This document shows, one piece after another, positions 28,135-39,100 of a stretch of DNA of 64,000 bases. The translations under genes and the position numbers were made by a program. The stretch's first letter is position 1, and each line of letters begins with the position of its first letter. The DNA is from Martelella sp. AD-3. Its GTDB lineage: Bacteria; Pseudomonadota; Alphaproteobacteria; Rhizobiales; Rhizobiaceae. A model generated the notes under the pieces. The model was not told the DNA's origin and searched no databases. It was given only the letters and a program-made list of their open reading frames with translations. Location: positions 3,600,501 to 3,664,500 of the forward strand of contig NZ_CP014275.1 of assembly GCF_001578105.1 (NCBI RefSeq), given 5' to 3'.

Positions 28135-28179
28135 GACGCCCTTTTCCCTTGTTGATTGCGACAGCACGAAGGAGGCGTC
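28135..28179 (+). promoter_or_regulatory. Hairpin masking the thiB ribosome binding site
   Basis: GACGCC (28135-28140) pairs with GGCGTC (28174-28179). The right arm takes the last GG of the GGAGG site (28171-28175) and ends right at the thiB ATG. This fits a translational off-state for the preceding TPP riboswitch. Confidence 0.5.
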
Positions 28180-29193
28180 ATGTCAGCTCACCATCTGAAA
28201 ATTGCGGTTACGGCACTGGCAATCGGGGCTGCCGGCGCAGCCCATGCCCAGGACGCCAGGGTGCTGACCGTCTATACCTATGAAAGCTTCAACACGGAAT
28301 GGGGCCCGGGGCCGCTGGTAAAAGACGCCTTCGAGGCCCGATGCGGCTGCACCGTGAAATTCGTCGGCGCGGAGGATGGCGTGGCGCTCCTGAACCGGCT
28401 GAAGCTCGAGGGCCGCACGAGCCCGGCCGATATCGTGCTCGGCCTCGACAACAACCTGATCCACGAGGCGAAGGAGACGGGACTTTTTGCCGCATCGGGG
28501 GTCTCGACCGAAAACCTCGCCATTCCCGGCGGCTTTGACGACGATATTTTCGTGCCCTTCGACTACGGCTATTTCGACATCGTCTTCGACAGCGAGAGTA
28601 TCGAAACCCCGCCGACAACGCTCGATGACCTCGTCAACGGACCGAGCGACGAAAAAATCGTCATCGAGGATCCGCGCACCTCCACCCCGGGGCTTGGCAT
28701 GCTGTTGTGGATGAAGGCAGTCTACGGCGACGAGGCGGCGGCAAAGTGGGAGACGCTTTCAAAGCGCATTCTGACGGTCGCGCCCGGCTGGTCCGAGGCC
28801 TACGGTCTCTTCACCAGCGGCGAGGCGCCGATGGTGCTGTCCTACACCACCTCGCCCGCCTATCACCAGATTGCCGAGGAGACCGACCGCTACAAGGCGG
28901 CCGATATCGAAGACGGGCTCTATATCCAGATCGAGGTCGCCGGCATGACGGAGATGGCCGAGGACCCGGCGCTGGCAAAGTCCTTCCTCGAATTTATCCT
29001 GACGCCCGGCTTTCAGGACGCGATCCCGACGCATAACTGGATGATGCCCGTGGCGCAGACATCCGATCCCCTGCCCGCAGCGTTTCAAAACGCAGTCACG
29101 CCGGACAAGACCCTGCAGTTTGCCCCCGACGTGGTTGCGGAAAACCGGCAGGCCTGGATCGATGAATGGCTGAACGCCATGAGCGCGCGGTGA
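28180..29193 (+). CDS. thiB: Thiamine/TPP ABC transporter binding protein
   Basis: 337 residues from ATG 28180 with GGAGG at 28171-28175; an upstream TTG start (28156) is less likely. Sec signal 1-23 ending AHA. The mature protein begins [19 protein letters not shown], the characteristic start of ThiB, and shows [20 protein letters not shown] and [12 protein letters not shown]. It captures thiamine and its phosphates in the periplasm for ThiPQ. It directly follows a TPP riboswitch, so it is repressed when TPP is abundant. Confidence 0.95.
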   Translation: MSAHHLKIAVTALAIGAAGAAHAQDARVLTVYTYESFNTEWGPGPLVKDAFEARCGCTVKFVGAEDGVALLNRLKLEGRTSPADIVLGLDNNLIHEAKETGLFAASGVSTENLAIPGGFDDDIFVPFDYGYFDIVFDSESIETPPTTLDDLVNGPSDEKIVIEDPRTSTPGLGMLLWMKAVYGDEAAAKWETLSKRILTVAPGWSEAYGLFTSGEAPMVLSYTTSPAYHQIAEETDRYKAADIEDGLYIQIEVAGMTEMAEDPALAKSFLEFILTPGFQDAIPTHNWMMPVAQTSDPLPAAFQNAVTPDKTLQFAPDVVAENRQAWIDEWLNAMSAR

Positions 29194-29206
29194 CGGAACC
29201 GCAGCC

Positions 29207-30837
29207 GTGTATCTGACAGGGGCGGAGTTCCGCCGCAATCTTTCCGCCGGCCTCGCCGCCCTTCTCGCCGTCTTCGGCTTCATTGCCGTGGCAGTCGCGG
29301 CGCTTGCCGGGTTCGGACGGCTTGCCGATGCGGCGGCGGTCCTGGACGAGCCCTATGTCTGGCGCATCCTGCGCTTCACACTCTATCAGGCTTGCCTGTC
29401 AACGCTGATCTCCGTCGCTCTGGCCATTCCCGTAGCGCTTGCCATGGCAAGGCGTCCGCTGTTTCCCGGTCGCATCTGGATCGTCCGGCTCATGGCCGTG
29501 CCGCTCGGACTTCCGGTGCTGATCGGCGCGCTCGGCATTATCGGCATCTGGGGACGGCAGGGCCTGTTCAACGATATGCTGGATCTGGCGGCGCTCGGTC
29601 GCCCGCTGCAGATCTATGGCCTGCAGGGCATTCTGATCGCCCATGTCTATTTCAACCTGCCGCTTGCCGCCCGCCTCATTCTGGCGGGGCTTGAACGCGT
29701 GCCGCAGGAATATTTCAAGACTGCGGCGATGCTCGCCATGCCGCAGCGCAGCGTGTTCCGCCTGATCGAATGGCCGGTGATCGCGCCGCTGATCGCGGGC
29801 GTGGCCGGCCTCATCTTCATGCTGTGCGCCACCTCGTTCACGCTGGTGCTGATCCTCGGCGGCGGGCCGGCGGCGACCACGATCGAGGTCGCGATCTACC
29901 AGGCGCTGCGGTTCGATTTCAATCCCGCCCGCGCCGTCGCTCTTTCCGGCCTGCAGATCGTGCTGACGGCGCTGGTCCTCGCTGCCCTTGCCTTCCTGCC
30001 GCGCGCCGGCGATCCGGGAACAAGCGCCAGCAGCGAGGCCGGCCGCCGGCCCGATGCGGACCATCGGCTGTCGCGCGGCTTCGATTTCGCTTTGATCGCG
30101 CTTTTCACGCTTTGGCTTATCCTGCCGCTCGCCATCATCGTGGTGAAGGGCGCGGGCGCCGGTCTGATCGGTTTGCTCGTCGAACCCGTCTTCCTCAGGG
30201 CGACGGCGACCAGCCTCGCCATTGCCCTGTCGGCGGCGCTGACCGCGCTCGCCGTGGCGCTTTCCTTCATTACGGCGATCGGGGCAATCCGAACCTTGAG
30301 GGACCCCGGACCCTTTTATCGCGGCAGCGCCGGCGCCATGTCGGCCATGGGCTCGCTTGTGCTTCTGGTGCCGCCGATCGTGCTGGGCACCGGCTGGTTT
30401 CTGCTGTTGCGCCCCTTCGGGCTGACCGATGCCGCAGCGCCTGTGATCGTCGCCGCGATCAACGCGCTGATGGCGCTGCCCTTCGTGCTGCGCGTGCTGC
30501 AGCCGGCCTTTGCCGTCCATCGGTCCCGCACCGCCCGACTTGCCGCAAGCCTCGGGCTTTCCGGCCTTGCCCGCTTGCGGATCGTTGACTGGCCGGGTCT
30601 GAGGAGACCCGTGCTGACGGCGCTGGCCTTTGCCATGGCGCTGTCGCTCGGCGATCTGGGCGCGGTTGCCCTCTTCGGCGGTGATCAGCTGACCACCCTG
30701 CCCTGGCTGCTTTACAGCCGGCTCGGCAGCTATCGTACGGACGATGCGAACGGGCTGGCACTGATCCTGGGCGCGCTTTGCCTCGTGCTGATGATCGCCG
30801 GTACGCGCGCGCCCCGAAACGCTGGAAGAGGACAGAC

Positions 30838-30841
<4 letters not shown>
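29207..30841 (+). CDS. thiP: Thiamine ABC transporter permease
   Basis: 544 residues from GTG 29207, 13 bases after thiB. About 12 membrane helices in two homologous halves, each with an EAA-type loop ([25 protein letters not shown] near 165-190 and [26 protein letters not shown] near 440-465), the duplicated ThiP/FbpB plan. It forms the thiamine channel in the inner membrane. ThiQ starts inside its stop codon. Confidence 0.93.
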
Positions 30842-31491
<650 letters not shown>

Positions 31492-31591
31492 CCCTTGCGG
31501 CCGCGAACGCCAAATATGACTGTGGAGAAGCGGCTTGACGGCCGTCACAAAAATACCGGACAAGGGTCGCGTTTTGACAGGCGCAGCAAGC

Positions 31592-33085
31592 ATGAACAAT
31601 AATCCTGGCCGCCTGCAGACGGACCGCCGCCGGACCGGCAGGCATCGTGCCGCGCTTGCCCTTGCCGCCATGCTTGCGCTCTCCGCCTGCACGACGACCG
31701 ACACCTATTTCATCGTGCCGGACACGGGCGGCAACGAGCAGACCGTCGAGGCGCTGACCCGCAACGATCCCAATGCCGCCATGGGCGCGCGCGAGCATCC
31801 GCGCATCCTGGAGACCTATGGCGGGCAGTACCGCGATCCCCAGGTCGAACGGCTTGTCGCCCGTATTGCCGGCGCGCTGACGGCGGTCTCGGAAAATCCG
31901 CAGCAGACATACCGCATCACCATCCTCAATTCGCCGAGCATTAACGCATTCGCGTTGCCCGGCGGCTATCTCTACGTCACCCGGGGTCTTCTGGCGCTTG
32001 CCAATGACGCCTCGGAGATCGCTGCCGTGCTGTCGCACGAAATGGCGCATGTAACCGCCAATCACGGCATTGAGCGCCAGCGCCGCGAAGAGGCCGAGGC
32101 CATTTCCAACGAAGTGATCGCCGAGGTTCTCCCCGATACGCCCGAGGTGGAGCAGATTGCCGCCCGCGGCAAGATGCGGCTTGCCGCCTTCTCGCGCCAG
32201 CAGGAGCTTGAGGCCGACGCGATCGGCATCCGCATGCTGGCCGAAGCCGGTTACGACCCGACGGCTGCCGCGCGGTTTCTGCGCTCCATGGCCGCCTTTG
32301 CCCAGTATGAATCCGCCGGCGCCGAGGATGCGAGCCTCGACTTTCTCTCAAGCCACCCCAATACGCCGCGCCGCGTGCAGCTTGCCGACGAGCAGGCCGC
32401 CCTCTACGCCAATGTCGGCGCAAAAGAGGTTGGGCACGACTATTTTCTGAACGGGATCAATGGCCTGCTCTATGGCAGCAATGCCGACGAGGGCTATATC
32501 CGCGATCGCAACTTCTATCATCCGAAGCTTCAGATCGCCTTTGAGGTTCCCCCCGGCTTTTCCATGACCGACAAGGCCAATGCCGTGGTGGCGACCGGAC
32601 CCAATGATGTGGCGATCCGTTTCGACGGGGTGAAGGCCAAGGGCCGCCGCGACCTTCAGGACTATATCCAGAGCGGCTGGGTGACCGGCCTCGTGCCCGG
32701 CTCGGTTGAGACCACGAGCGTCAACGGCATGCCGGCAGCCACGGCCCACGCGGTCGCCGGTGACTGGTCCTTCGACGTGACGGTGATCCGCGACGGCAAC
32801 GAGATTTACAGGCTGCTGACGGCGGCGCCGCGCGGAAGCGGCTATCTGGAGGACATTGCCGGCGCGGTCCGCGCGTCCTTCCACAAGATGTCGCCGCACG
32901 AGCTTGCCGCCCTGAAGCCGCTCAGAATCCGGATCGTCAAGGTTCAGCCCGGTGATACGATGGCGAGCCTCTCGGCCAAGATGATGGGGACAAGCCGTAA
33001 GCTGGCGCTCTTCAGGGTTCTGAACGCGCTTGGCCCCGGCGCAACCCTTTCGGTCGGCCAGGACGTGAAGATCGTCTCGCAATAG
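31592..33085 (+). CDS. M48 family metalloprotease, outer-membrane-type lipoprotein
   Basis: 497 residues. A lipoprotein signal ends LSAC (Cys about residue 33), so it is anchored to a membrane facing the periplasm. The zinc motif HEMAH is at 149-153, with the third ligand in QELEADAIG. The C-terminal half has a domain with FEVPPGFSMTDKANAVVATGP and a LysM-like stretch (VQPGDTMASLSAKMMG, near 445) that could bind peptidoglycan. It resembles BepA/YfgC-like quality-control proteases. The start is unsure: ATG 31592 has only a weak ribosome binding site. Converges tightly (12 bases) on rpoH. Confidence 0.88.
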   Translation: MNNNPGRLQTDRRRTGRHRAALALAAMLALSACTTTDTYFIVPDTGGNEQTVEALTRNDPNAAMGAREHPRILETYGGQYRDPQVERLVARIAGALTAVSENPQQTYRITILNSPSINAFALPGGYLYVTRGLLALANDASEIAAVLSHEMAHVTANHGIERQRREEAEAISNEVIAEVLPDTPEVEQIAARGKMRLAAFSRQQELEADAIGIRMLAEAGYDPTAAARFLRSMAAFAQYESAGAEDASLDFLSSHPNTPRRVQLADEQAALYANVGAKEVGHDYFLNGINGLLYGSNADEGYIRDRNFYHPKLQIAFEVPPGFSMTDKANAVVATGPNDVAIRFDGVKAKGRRDLQDYIQSGWVTGLVPGSVETTSVNGMPAATAHAVAGDWSFDVTVIRDGNEIYRLLTAAPRGSGYLEDIAGAVRASFHKMSPHELAALKPLRIRIVKVQPGDTMASLSAKMMGTSRKLALFRVLNALGPGATLSVGQDVKIVSQ

Positions 33086-33096
33086 GCGCGGAAATC

Positions 33097-33960
33097 TCAG
33101 GCCGTAACGGCGATCATGCCGCTATCGGCGGTCATCGCCGATTTCAGTTTTTCCAGCGCGCGCGTTTCAATCTGGCGCACCCGCTCCTTCGAGATGCCGA
33201 GTTCGGCGCCGAGCTCGGCGAGCGTCGCGCCGTCTTCGGCCAGCTTGCGGGCGCGGATCACGCGGTTTTCGCGCGGCGACAGCTTGGAGAGCGCGCGCTT
33301 CAGCCTGGCGCTCAGGCGCTCGCCGTCGATCATGCCGGAGACCTGCTCCTCCGGCAGCGGCTGGTCGCAGACCAGAAGATCGATGCGTTCGGTGCCCTCC
33401 TCGCCCTCGCCGCCGACCGGGGCCTGCAGCGAGGCGTCGTTGCCGGAAAGCCGCGCATCCATCACCTGGACATCCGAGACCGGAACGCCGAGGCTCTTGG
33501 CGATTTCCTCGTAGATCGACTGCGAGCTCATCCCGCGGTCGCGCGCGGCAATCTTGGCGCGCAGTCGACGCAGTTTGAAAAACAGCGCCTTCTGACTGGA
33601 GCTCGTGCCGCCGCGTACGATCGACCAGTTGCGCAGCACATAATCCTGCATCGAGGCGCGCACCCACCAGCTGGCATAGGTCGAGAAGCGGACGCCGCGC
33701 TCGTGATCGAACCGGGCCGCCGCCTCAAGAAGGCCGACATAGCCTTCCTGCACCAGATCGGACTTGGGAAGGCCGAAGCCGCGAAACTTGCCGGCCATGG
33801 CGACCACCAGCCTGAGATGCGCCATGGCGATATCGTTTCGGGCGTTGCTGTCGTCGCTGCCGCGCCACCGCGCCGCCAGTTCCGTTTCCTGTTCGCGGGT
33901 CAGATAGGGCGCGGCCATCGCTGCGCTGGCTATGCGGTGATCCTGTGCGTCGACATTCAT
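33097..33960 (-). CDS. rpoH: RNA polymerase sigma-32 factor, RpoH2-like
   Basis: 287 residues. Region 2 includes AHLRLVVAMAGKFRGFGLPKSDLVQEGYVGLLEAAARFD and the -10-binding FSTYASWWVRASMQDYVLRNWS. The RpoH box follows as QKALFFKLRRLRAKI. Region 4 (LSPRENRVIRARKLAEDGATLAELGAELGISKERVRQIE) ends the protein. The early start MAAPYLTREQE and divergence from canonical RpoH1 suggest the RpoH2 branch found in rhizobia and relatives, linked to oxidative or stationary-phase stress. It is transcribed alone toward the M48 gene. The paralogue type is inferred from memory of the subgroups. Confidence 0.9.
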   Translation of the reverse strand: MNVDAQDHRIASAAMAAPYLTREQETELAARWRGSDDSNARNDIAMAHLRLVVAMAGKFRGFGLPKSDLVQEGYVGLLEAAARFDHERGVRFSTYASWWVRASMQDYVLRNWSIVRGGTSSSQKALFFKLRRLRAKIAARDRGMSSQSIYEEIAKSLGVPVSDVQVMDARLSGNDASLQAPVGGEGEEGTERIDLLVCDQPLPEEQVSGMIDGERLSARLKRALSKLSPRENRVIRARKLAEDGATLAELGAELGISKERVRQIETRALEKLKSAMTADSGMIAVTA

Positions 33961-34130
33961 GGCATCACTCCCGAAAAGGCAAGACGATCAAGGCCATGAG
34001 CACCGGGTCGCCCGGTCAGAACCGCAACCGCCCCAGCACTCCTCAACCATGCAAACGCGCCGGGCGGCCATTTGGTTCACCGCTGGCGGCAGGTTTTCGC
34101 GCACAAAAACGTGAACTGTCGCCGGAATGC
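33961..34130. other. rpoH upstream region
   Basis: Leader and promoter region of rpoH (minus strand). A short perfect inverted repeat, ACCGGG (34002-34007) and CCCGGT (34011-34016), lies about 40 bases before the start codon and could fold in the mRNA. I see no strong -10/-35 pair by eye. Confidence 0.35.
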
Positions 34131-34161
34131 AAAAAATCCGGCCGCCGGGGCCGGATTTTTT
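34131..34161. terminator. Bidirectional rho-independent terminator
   Basis: AAAAAATCCGGCC (34131-34143) and GGCCGGATTTTTT (34149-34161) pair perfectly over 13 bases around a five-base loop, with T-runs on both strands. It lies downstream of carD (minus strand) and upstream of rpoH. Confidence 0.85.
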
Positions 34162-34171
34162 CATACTCGCT

Positions 34172-34275
34172 TTTAGAGCGCCGTGCGTCCATTCGGACGC
34201 ACAAAGGACGCTCTAACCTATTGAATCTACGCATCGGCCCGAAAATCGATTCCGATTTTCGGGCCGATGCGCTAG
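34172..34275. repeat. Mosaic palindromic intergenic element (RIME/ABC-like)
   Basis: A compound palindrome: outer TTAGAGCG (34173-34180) / CGCTCTAA (34209-34216), inner TGCGTCC (34184-34190) / GGACGCA (34195-34201), then a linker TTGAATCTACG and a perfect 18-base inverted repeat at 34231-34248 / 34253-34270 (arm starts GCATCGGCCC). This architecture and wording match the small mosaic elements scattered through Rhizobiales genomes. Only one copy is in this window. Family naming is from memory. Confidence 0.75.
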
Positions 34276-34302
34276 GCTGCAGGAAGCAACCTGCTGGAAC
34301 CC

Positions 34303-34875
34303 TCAGGCCGCCTCTTCGCGGGCGTCGTCCTCTTCATCCGCGCCCTTGCCGCGCTTGGGACCCTTGGCAAGATGCGTCTCGATGAGGCGGACAGCCTCGG
34401 TTTCCGACAACTTGTTGACGGCAGCGATCTCGCGCGCCATGCGGTCAAGCGCTGCCTCGTAAAGCTGGCGCTCGGAATAGGACTGCTCGGGCTGGGTATC
34501 GGCGCGGAAGAGATCACGAACGACCTCCGCAATCGAAATCAGGTCGCCGGAATTGATCTTGGCGTCATACTCCTGGGCGCGGCGCGACCACATGGTGCGC
34601 TTCACGCGGGCCTTGCCCTGCACAACTTTCAAAGCGCGCTCGACGAAATCGGTCTCCGACAGCTTGCGCATGCCGATGCTCATGGCCTTGGCAACCGGCA
34701 CCTTCAGGCGCATCTTGTCCTTGTCGAAATCGATGACAAAAAGCTCGAGCTTCATGCCGGCCACTTCCTGCTCCTCGATCGCGTTGATCGTACCAACGCC
34801 GTGAGCGGGGTAGACGATGGACTCACCGGTCTTGAAACCGTGGCGGCCGGCAGACTTTTTCTGTTGTACTGTCAT
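34303..34875 (-). CDS. carD: CarD family transcriptional regulator
   Basis: 190 residues. The N-terminal CarD/TRCF RNA-polymerase-interaction domain is clear (GESIVYPAHGVGTINAIEEQEVAG, residues 17-40, then FVIDFDKDKMRLKVPV), followed by the helical DNA-binding part with WSRRAQEYDAKINSGD and YSERQLYEAALDRMAREIAAV. The last 20 residues are Lys then Asp/Glu-rich. CarD binds RNA polymerase and stabilises open promoter complexes, including at rRNA promoters. A good sigma-70-like promoter lies at 35114-35142, giving a leader of about 230 bases. Confidence 0.93.
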   Translation of the reverse strand: MTVQQKKSAGRHGFKTGESIVYPAHGVGTINAIEEQEVAGMKLELFVIDFDKDKMRLKVPVAKAMSIGMRKLSETDFVERALKVVQGKARVKRTMWSRRAQEYDAKINSGDLISIAEVVRDLFRADTQPEQSYSERQLYEAALDRMAREIAAVNKLSETEAVRLIETHLAKGPKRGKGADEEDDAREEAA

Positions 34876-35295
34876 AGGCTTTTAAAAACTCCCTGTTACG
34901 CATCCGGCGGGCGCCGGTCCCGGACATGCATGATCCGGCGGGTGGGACGGTTTGGAGGGCCACACCCACTGTAACCATCAAACGGACAACGAAAAGCGCG
35001 ACGAATTCCTTGTTCCGAAAGGCATCCGCACTTCGAATGATTTTGTCGACGCTAGGGTTGATTGCTTTCTTGGGCTTTAAGGCAAATCTGCCGTTTTCTG
35101 GGTCAGTGACCAGTATATAGCACGCAGAGCAGCAGAAATCAATGAGCCATGCACCCGCGACAAGTCGTCGCCGGCGAGAGGGAAGCTTGGCCGAGACCTA
35201 ACCGAATTGTGCGGCTTCGCCAAGCCCCAAATTGCGCGCGCGCTCAAAAATCTTGGCAAGGCCGGGGGCCGCGCCGCGCCGGCCGCGGGCCACTC
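34876..35295. other. carD leader and promoter region
   Basis: A 420-base stretch between carD and fdxA, both minus strand. The carD promoter candidate is at 35114-35142. The transcribed leader (34876 to about 35107) contains no convincing ORF. The part next to fdxA (35220-35295) is very GC-rich with a CCGGGGGCCGCG stretch but no clean terminator. Confidence 0.4.
35114..35142 (-). promoter_or_regulatory. Sigma-70-type promoter candidate for carD
   Basis: On the minus strand TTGATT (35142-35137) and TATATA (35119-35114) are separated by exactly 17 bases, a near-consensus pair in an otherwise GC-rich context. Transcription would start near 35107 and run into carD. Confidence 0.6.
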
Positions 35296-35634
35296 TCAGT
35301 CGCCGGAGCCCGGCTTGTCGGAGAAGAACTGCTCGAATTTGTTTTCGACGCCATCCATCGCCTCGGCGTCGGGCAGCGGCTCCTTCTTGATGGTGATATT
35401 CGGCCAGGTTTCGGCATATTCGGCGTTGAGCTTCAGCCACTGGTCAAGGCCCGGTTCGGTATCCGGCTTGATCGCCTCGGCCGGGCATTCCGGCTCGCAG
35501 ACGCCGCAATCGATGCATTCGTCCGGATGGATAACAAGAAAATTCTCGCCCTCATAGAAACAGTCCACCGGACAGACTTCAACGCAGTCGGTATATTTGC
35601 ACTTGATGCAGTTATCGGTCACGACATAGGTCAT
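35296..35634 (-). CDS. fdxA: Ferredoxin FdxA (7Fe-8S type)
   Basis: 112 residues. [18 protein letters not shown] (9-26) is the Cys arrangement of a 3Fe-4S/4Fe-4S site, and [12 protein letters not shown] (40-51) supplies the second cluster. The tail (52-112) is the acidic C-terminal extension of this ferredoxin group, with [19 protein letters not shown] small electron carrier in the cytoplasm. It lies downstream of the SUV3-like and S4 genes on the same strand, an arrangement I recall from related genomes. Confidence 0.95.
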   Translation of the reverse strand: MTYVVTDNCIKCKYTDCVEVCPVDCFYEGENFLVIHPDECIDCGVCEPECPAEAIKPDTEPGLDQWLKLNAEYAETWPNITIKKEPLPDAEAMDGVENKFEQFFSDKPGSGD

Positions 35635-35791
35635 GAAAGGCTCCAGAGATCAGTTTCAGGCCGGCGGGCCAGCAGCAACGCGGGGCAGCTGCAGAACCGT
35701 GAGGTAACGGCTTTCCGCGCATGCCGCAAGATGATTTCATTCCACAAACGGGGCTGCTTCGGGTAGAAGTTTCCAAAGGCGAAGGAAAACT

Positions 35792-36184
35792 CTACTCCTC
35801 GCCGCGCAGCCGCATCAGTGAACGGCGTTCCTTCTTGGTCGGACGCCCGGCGCCCGGCACGCGCTGGGCCTGCTCGAACGCCGAAAGCTTCTCGCGCGCT
35901 GCCGGCGGCGGGCTCACGTCCTGGTAGAGTTCCTGCGCTTCCGAAAAAGGGCCGCGCCGATGACCGGGCGCGCGCACGACGAGATGAACGTCCCGTCGCT
36001 CAAGGGCCACCACGAGCCTGTCGCCAATCGCCACGTCGACGCTGGGGCGGACGATGCGCGCGCCATTGAGCTTCACATGGCCATCGCGGACCAGCTTCTG
36101 CGCCAGTGACCGCGATTTGACGATGCGCGCGAAGAACAGCCATTTGTCGACGCGCTGGCGTTCCGCTGCTTCGCCCTCTGCCAT
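35792..36184 (-). CDS. S4-domain RNA-binding protein, Hsp15-like
   Basis: 130 residues. An S4 fold occupies 8-70 (QRVDKWLFFARIVKSRSLAQ, VRDGHVKLNGARIVRPS, IGDRLVVAL). The rest is basic (GHRRGPFSEAQELY, RPTKKERRSLMRLRGEE), as in Hsp15, which recycles stalled 50S-tRNA complexes after heat shock. The ATG is four bases after the SUV3-like helicase stop, so the two are probably co-translated and both act on RNA. Confidence 0.88.
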   Translation of the reverse strand: MAEGEAAERQRVDKWLFFARIVKSRSLAQKLVRDGHVKLNGARIVRPSVDVAIGDRLVVALERRDVHLVVRAPGHRRGPFSEAQELYQDVSPPPAAREKLSAFEQAQRVPGAGRPTKKERRSLMRLRGEE

Positions 36185-36188
36185 CGGT

Positions 36189-39100
36189 TTACCGCTTCAT
36201 CTGCGCCTTCAGCGCGGCAAGCTTGGCGAAGGGCGAATCCGGATCGACGGGCTTGTCGCGCTCGCGGCGCGGTTCGCGCGGCTTGTTGCCCTCGTTCTCG
36301 TTGCGCTCGCGGCGCGGGCCCTTGCCGCCGCCCTTGCCGCCTTTTCCGCCGGGCCTGCCGGAGCGCTCGTGCTGCTCGCCGTCACCGCCCTTGCGACCCG
36401 GCTGACCGCGACCGCGGCCCTCATTGCGCTGGCCACGCGCCTGATGGCCCTGCCGGTTGCGCTCGTTGTTGCCGCGCGCGCCCGGACGCCAGAGCAGGAC
36501 GGGCTTCGGCTCTTCCTCCTCCTTGGGCTCCGACGCAGCGGTTTCGGCGGGCGCTCCGGAGGCTTCCGCGGCTTCGGGAGCGGGCTCATCGGCCTTCTCG
36601 ACCGCGCCACTGTCTTCAGCGGGCGTTTCAGCAGCCTGAGACGCCGGCGTCTCCGTGGCAGCAGGCTCTGCGACGACCGGTTTCTCGGCGCGCCGGGCAA
36701 CCGTCTCGACGGCGACGCCGGCATGCTGTTTTGCGGCCTTCTCGGCATCGCGCTCAGCCTGAACGGCCTCGAGCGCCGCGACTTCCTCGGGCGTTGCCAC
36801 ATCCGCGCGATAACCGAGACCCTTCAGGATTTCTTCCATGTCGTCGGGCGTTGCGCCAAGGATCGACATCATCGCCGGCGTGGTGACGAAGCGGCGGCCG
36901 TCGAAGGCGCCTTCCGGCTGCGCGCCGCCCGCTTCCGGCTTCCACTGCGTCAGCGGGCGGATGATATCGGCGAGGCGTTCGAGAATGTCGATGCGCACCG
37001 CGCGCTTTCCGAGATAGCGGAAACCGGCAAGCTTGTAGAAGGCGCGCTCGAACGCCGGGTCTGTAACGACCGAAGTGCGACCGGCCGCCAGCACCGGAAT
37101 GAGTTCGCCATAGCCGGGCTTGTCGAGGCCGTCATTGGCGAGACCCCAGAGCAGGGTGATCATCTCGGCCGGCGCCGGTTTCAACAGCGCGGGCATGAAC
37201 ACATGATAGGCGCCGAAGCGCACGCCATAGCGCCTGAGCGAGGCCCGCGCATCCTGATCGAGCGCCTTGACCTCGGCGGCAACATCGCGCCGGAACAGCA
37301 CGCCGAAATTCTCGACCAGCTGGAAGGCGAGGCCGCGCGCCAGCCCCTCGATGTCATCGGCATTGGCGAGATCATCGAGCGGCTTCAGCACCGTCTGGAT
37401 CTGGTGCGCCACATAGCGCTCGATGCGGGCCGCGACATGATCGCGGGCCGCGCCGGTCAACTGTTCGTCGGCCAGCAGCACGACGCGCGGCCTCAAGACA
37501 TTGTCGGAGGCAACGAGCCGGGCCACCGGATCGCCGAGCCACCGCACCGTTCCGGAGGAATCCAGCACGAGGTCGGAATTGCCGGAGGCGTGCAGGCGCG
37601 CGGCCCGGGCCTCGAATTCGAGCGCCAGCGCTTTCAGCGCGGCAGCCTCGATCGCCCTGGCATCCGGCCCCTCGGCGCCGGTCACGGCTTTGAAACGAAA
37701 GCCCGCCAGTTCCCCCACATGATGTCCTTCCACAAAGACATCCCCGTTCACGCTCACTTCAGCTTCAAGCATCGCATTCTCTCTCAGGCGCTTCATCAGC
37801 ACGGAAGTCCTGCGGTCAACGAAGCGTTTCGTCAACCTCTCATGCAGTGCATCCGACAACCGATCCTCTATTTTCCGTGTCTTTTCCTGCCAGTGTGTCG
37901 GATCGGCAAGCCATCCGGGCCGGTTCGACACATAGGTCCATGTTCTGATCTGGGCGATACGCGCCGAAAGCGTATCGATTTCACCATCGGTCCGGTCGGC
38001 ATGACGGACCTGTTTGGCGAGGAAATCCTCGTCCACCGTCCCATGCTCGACAAGGTCGAGATAAAGCGAGGCGATCAGGTCCGCATGCTGGGCCGGCGTG
38101 ATCCGCCGATAGTCCGGCAGCGCGCAAGCCTCCCACAGGGTCTCGATCCTGTCGCGCCGATCCGCCTTTCCGGCAACGGCGGGGTTGCGGGCGAGAAACT
38201 CCAGCGCGCGCTGGTCGACTGCCGGAAGCGCCCGCGTCAGCCCCTGCACGCGCGGCACCTCGTCAAGGCTCGCCTTCAGCGCATGCAGCGAGGAGAAATC
38301 AAGCGTCTTGCAGCGCCATTGCAGCACCTTGACCGGGTCGAAGTGATGGGTTTCGAGCCGCTCCACCAGTTCCTCGTCAAAGGGCGGGACGCGGCTTGTC
38401 ACGCCGAATGTGCCGTCGCGCATGTGGCGGCCGGCGCGCCCCGCGATCTGTCCGAGCTCGCCGGCATTGAGATTGCGGTACTGATGGCCATCGAACTTGC
38501 GGTCCTGGGCGAAGGCCACATGATCGACATCGAGATTGAGCCCCATGCCGATCGCATCGGTCGCCACCAGATATTCGACGTCGCCATTCTGGTAAAGTTC
38601 GACCTGGGCATTGCGGGTGCGTGGGCTGAGCGCGCCCAGCACAACGGCCGCGCCGCCCCGCTGGCGGCGGATCAGTTCCGCGATCGCATAGACCTCGTCG
38701 GAGGAAAAGGCGACGATCGCCGAACGGCGCGGCAGACGCGTGATCTTCTTCTGCCCGGCGTAGAAAAGGCTGGAAAGTCGCGGCCGCTCGACGATCGAAA
38801 CGCCCGGCAGCAATTGCCGGAGGATCGGCTTCATCGTCGCCGAGCCCAGAAGAAGGGTCTCCTCGCGCCCGCGCAAATGCAGGATGCGGTCGGTGAAGAT
38901 GTGGCCGCGCTCCAGGTCGCCGGCCAGCTGGACCTCGTCGATCGCCACGAAGGCGACATCGGTCTCGCGCGGCATCGCTTCCACGGTGCAGACGCTGTAG
39001 CGGGCGGTCTTCGGAGCGATCTTCTCCTCGCCGGTGATCAGCGCCACGCGGTTGACGCCGACGCGCTCGACAAGGCGAGTATAGACTTCGCGGGCGAGAA

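Noticed and set aside
35077..35259. 60-codon minus-strand frame between carD and fdxA
   Set aside because: It overlaps the predicted carD promoter and has no ribosome binding site or family features.
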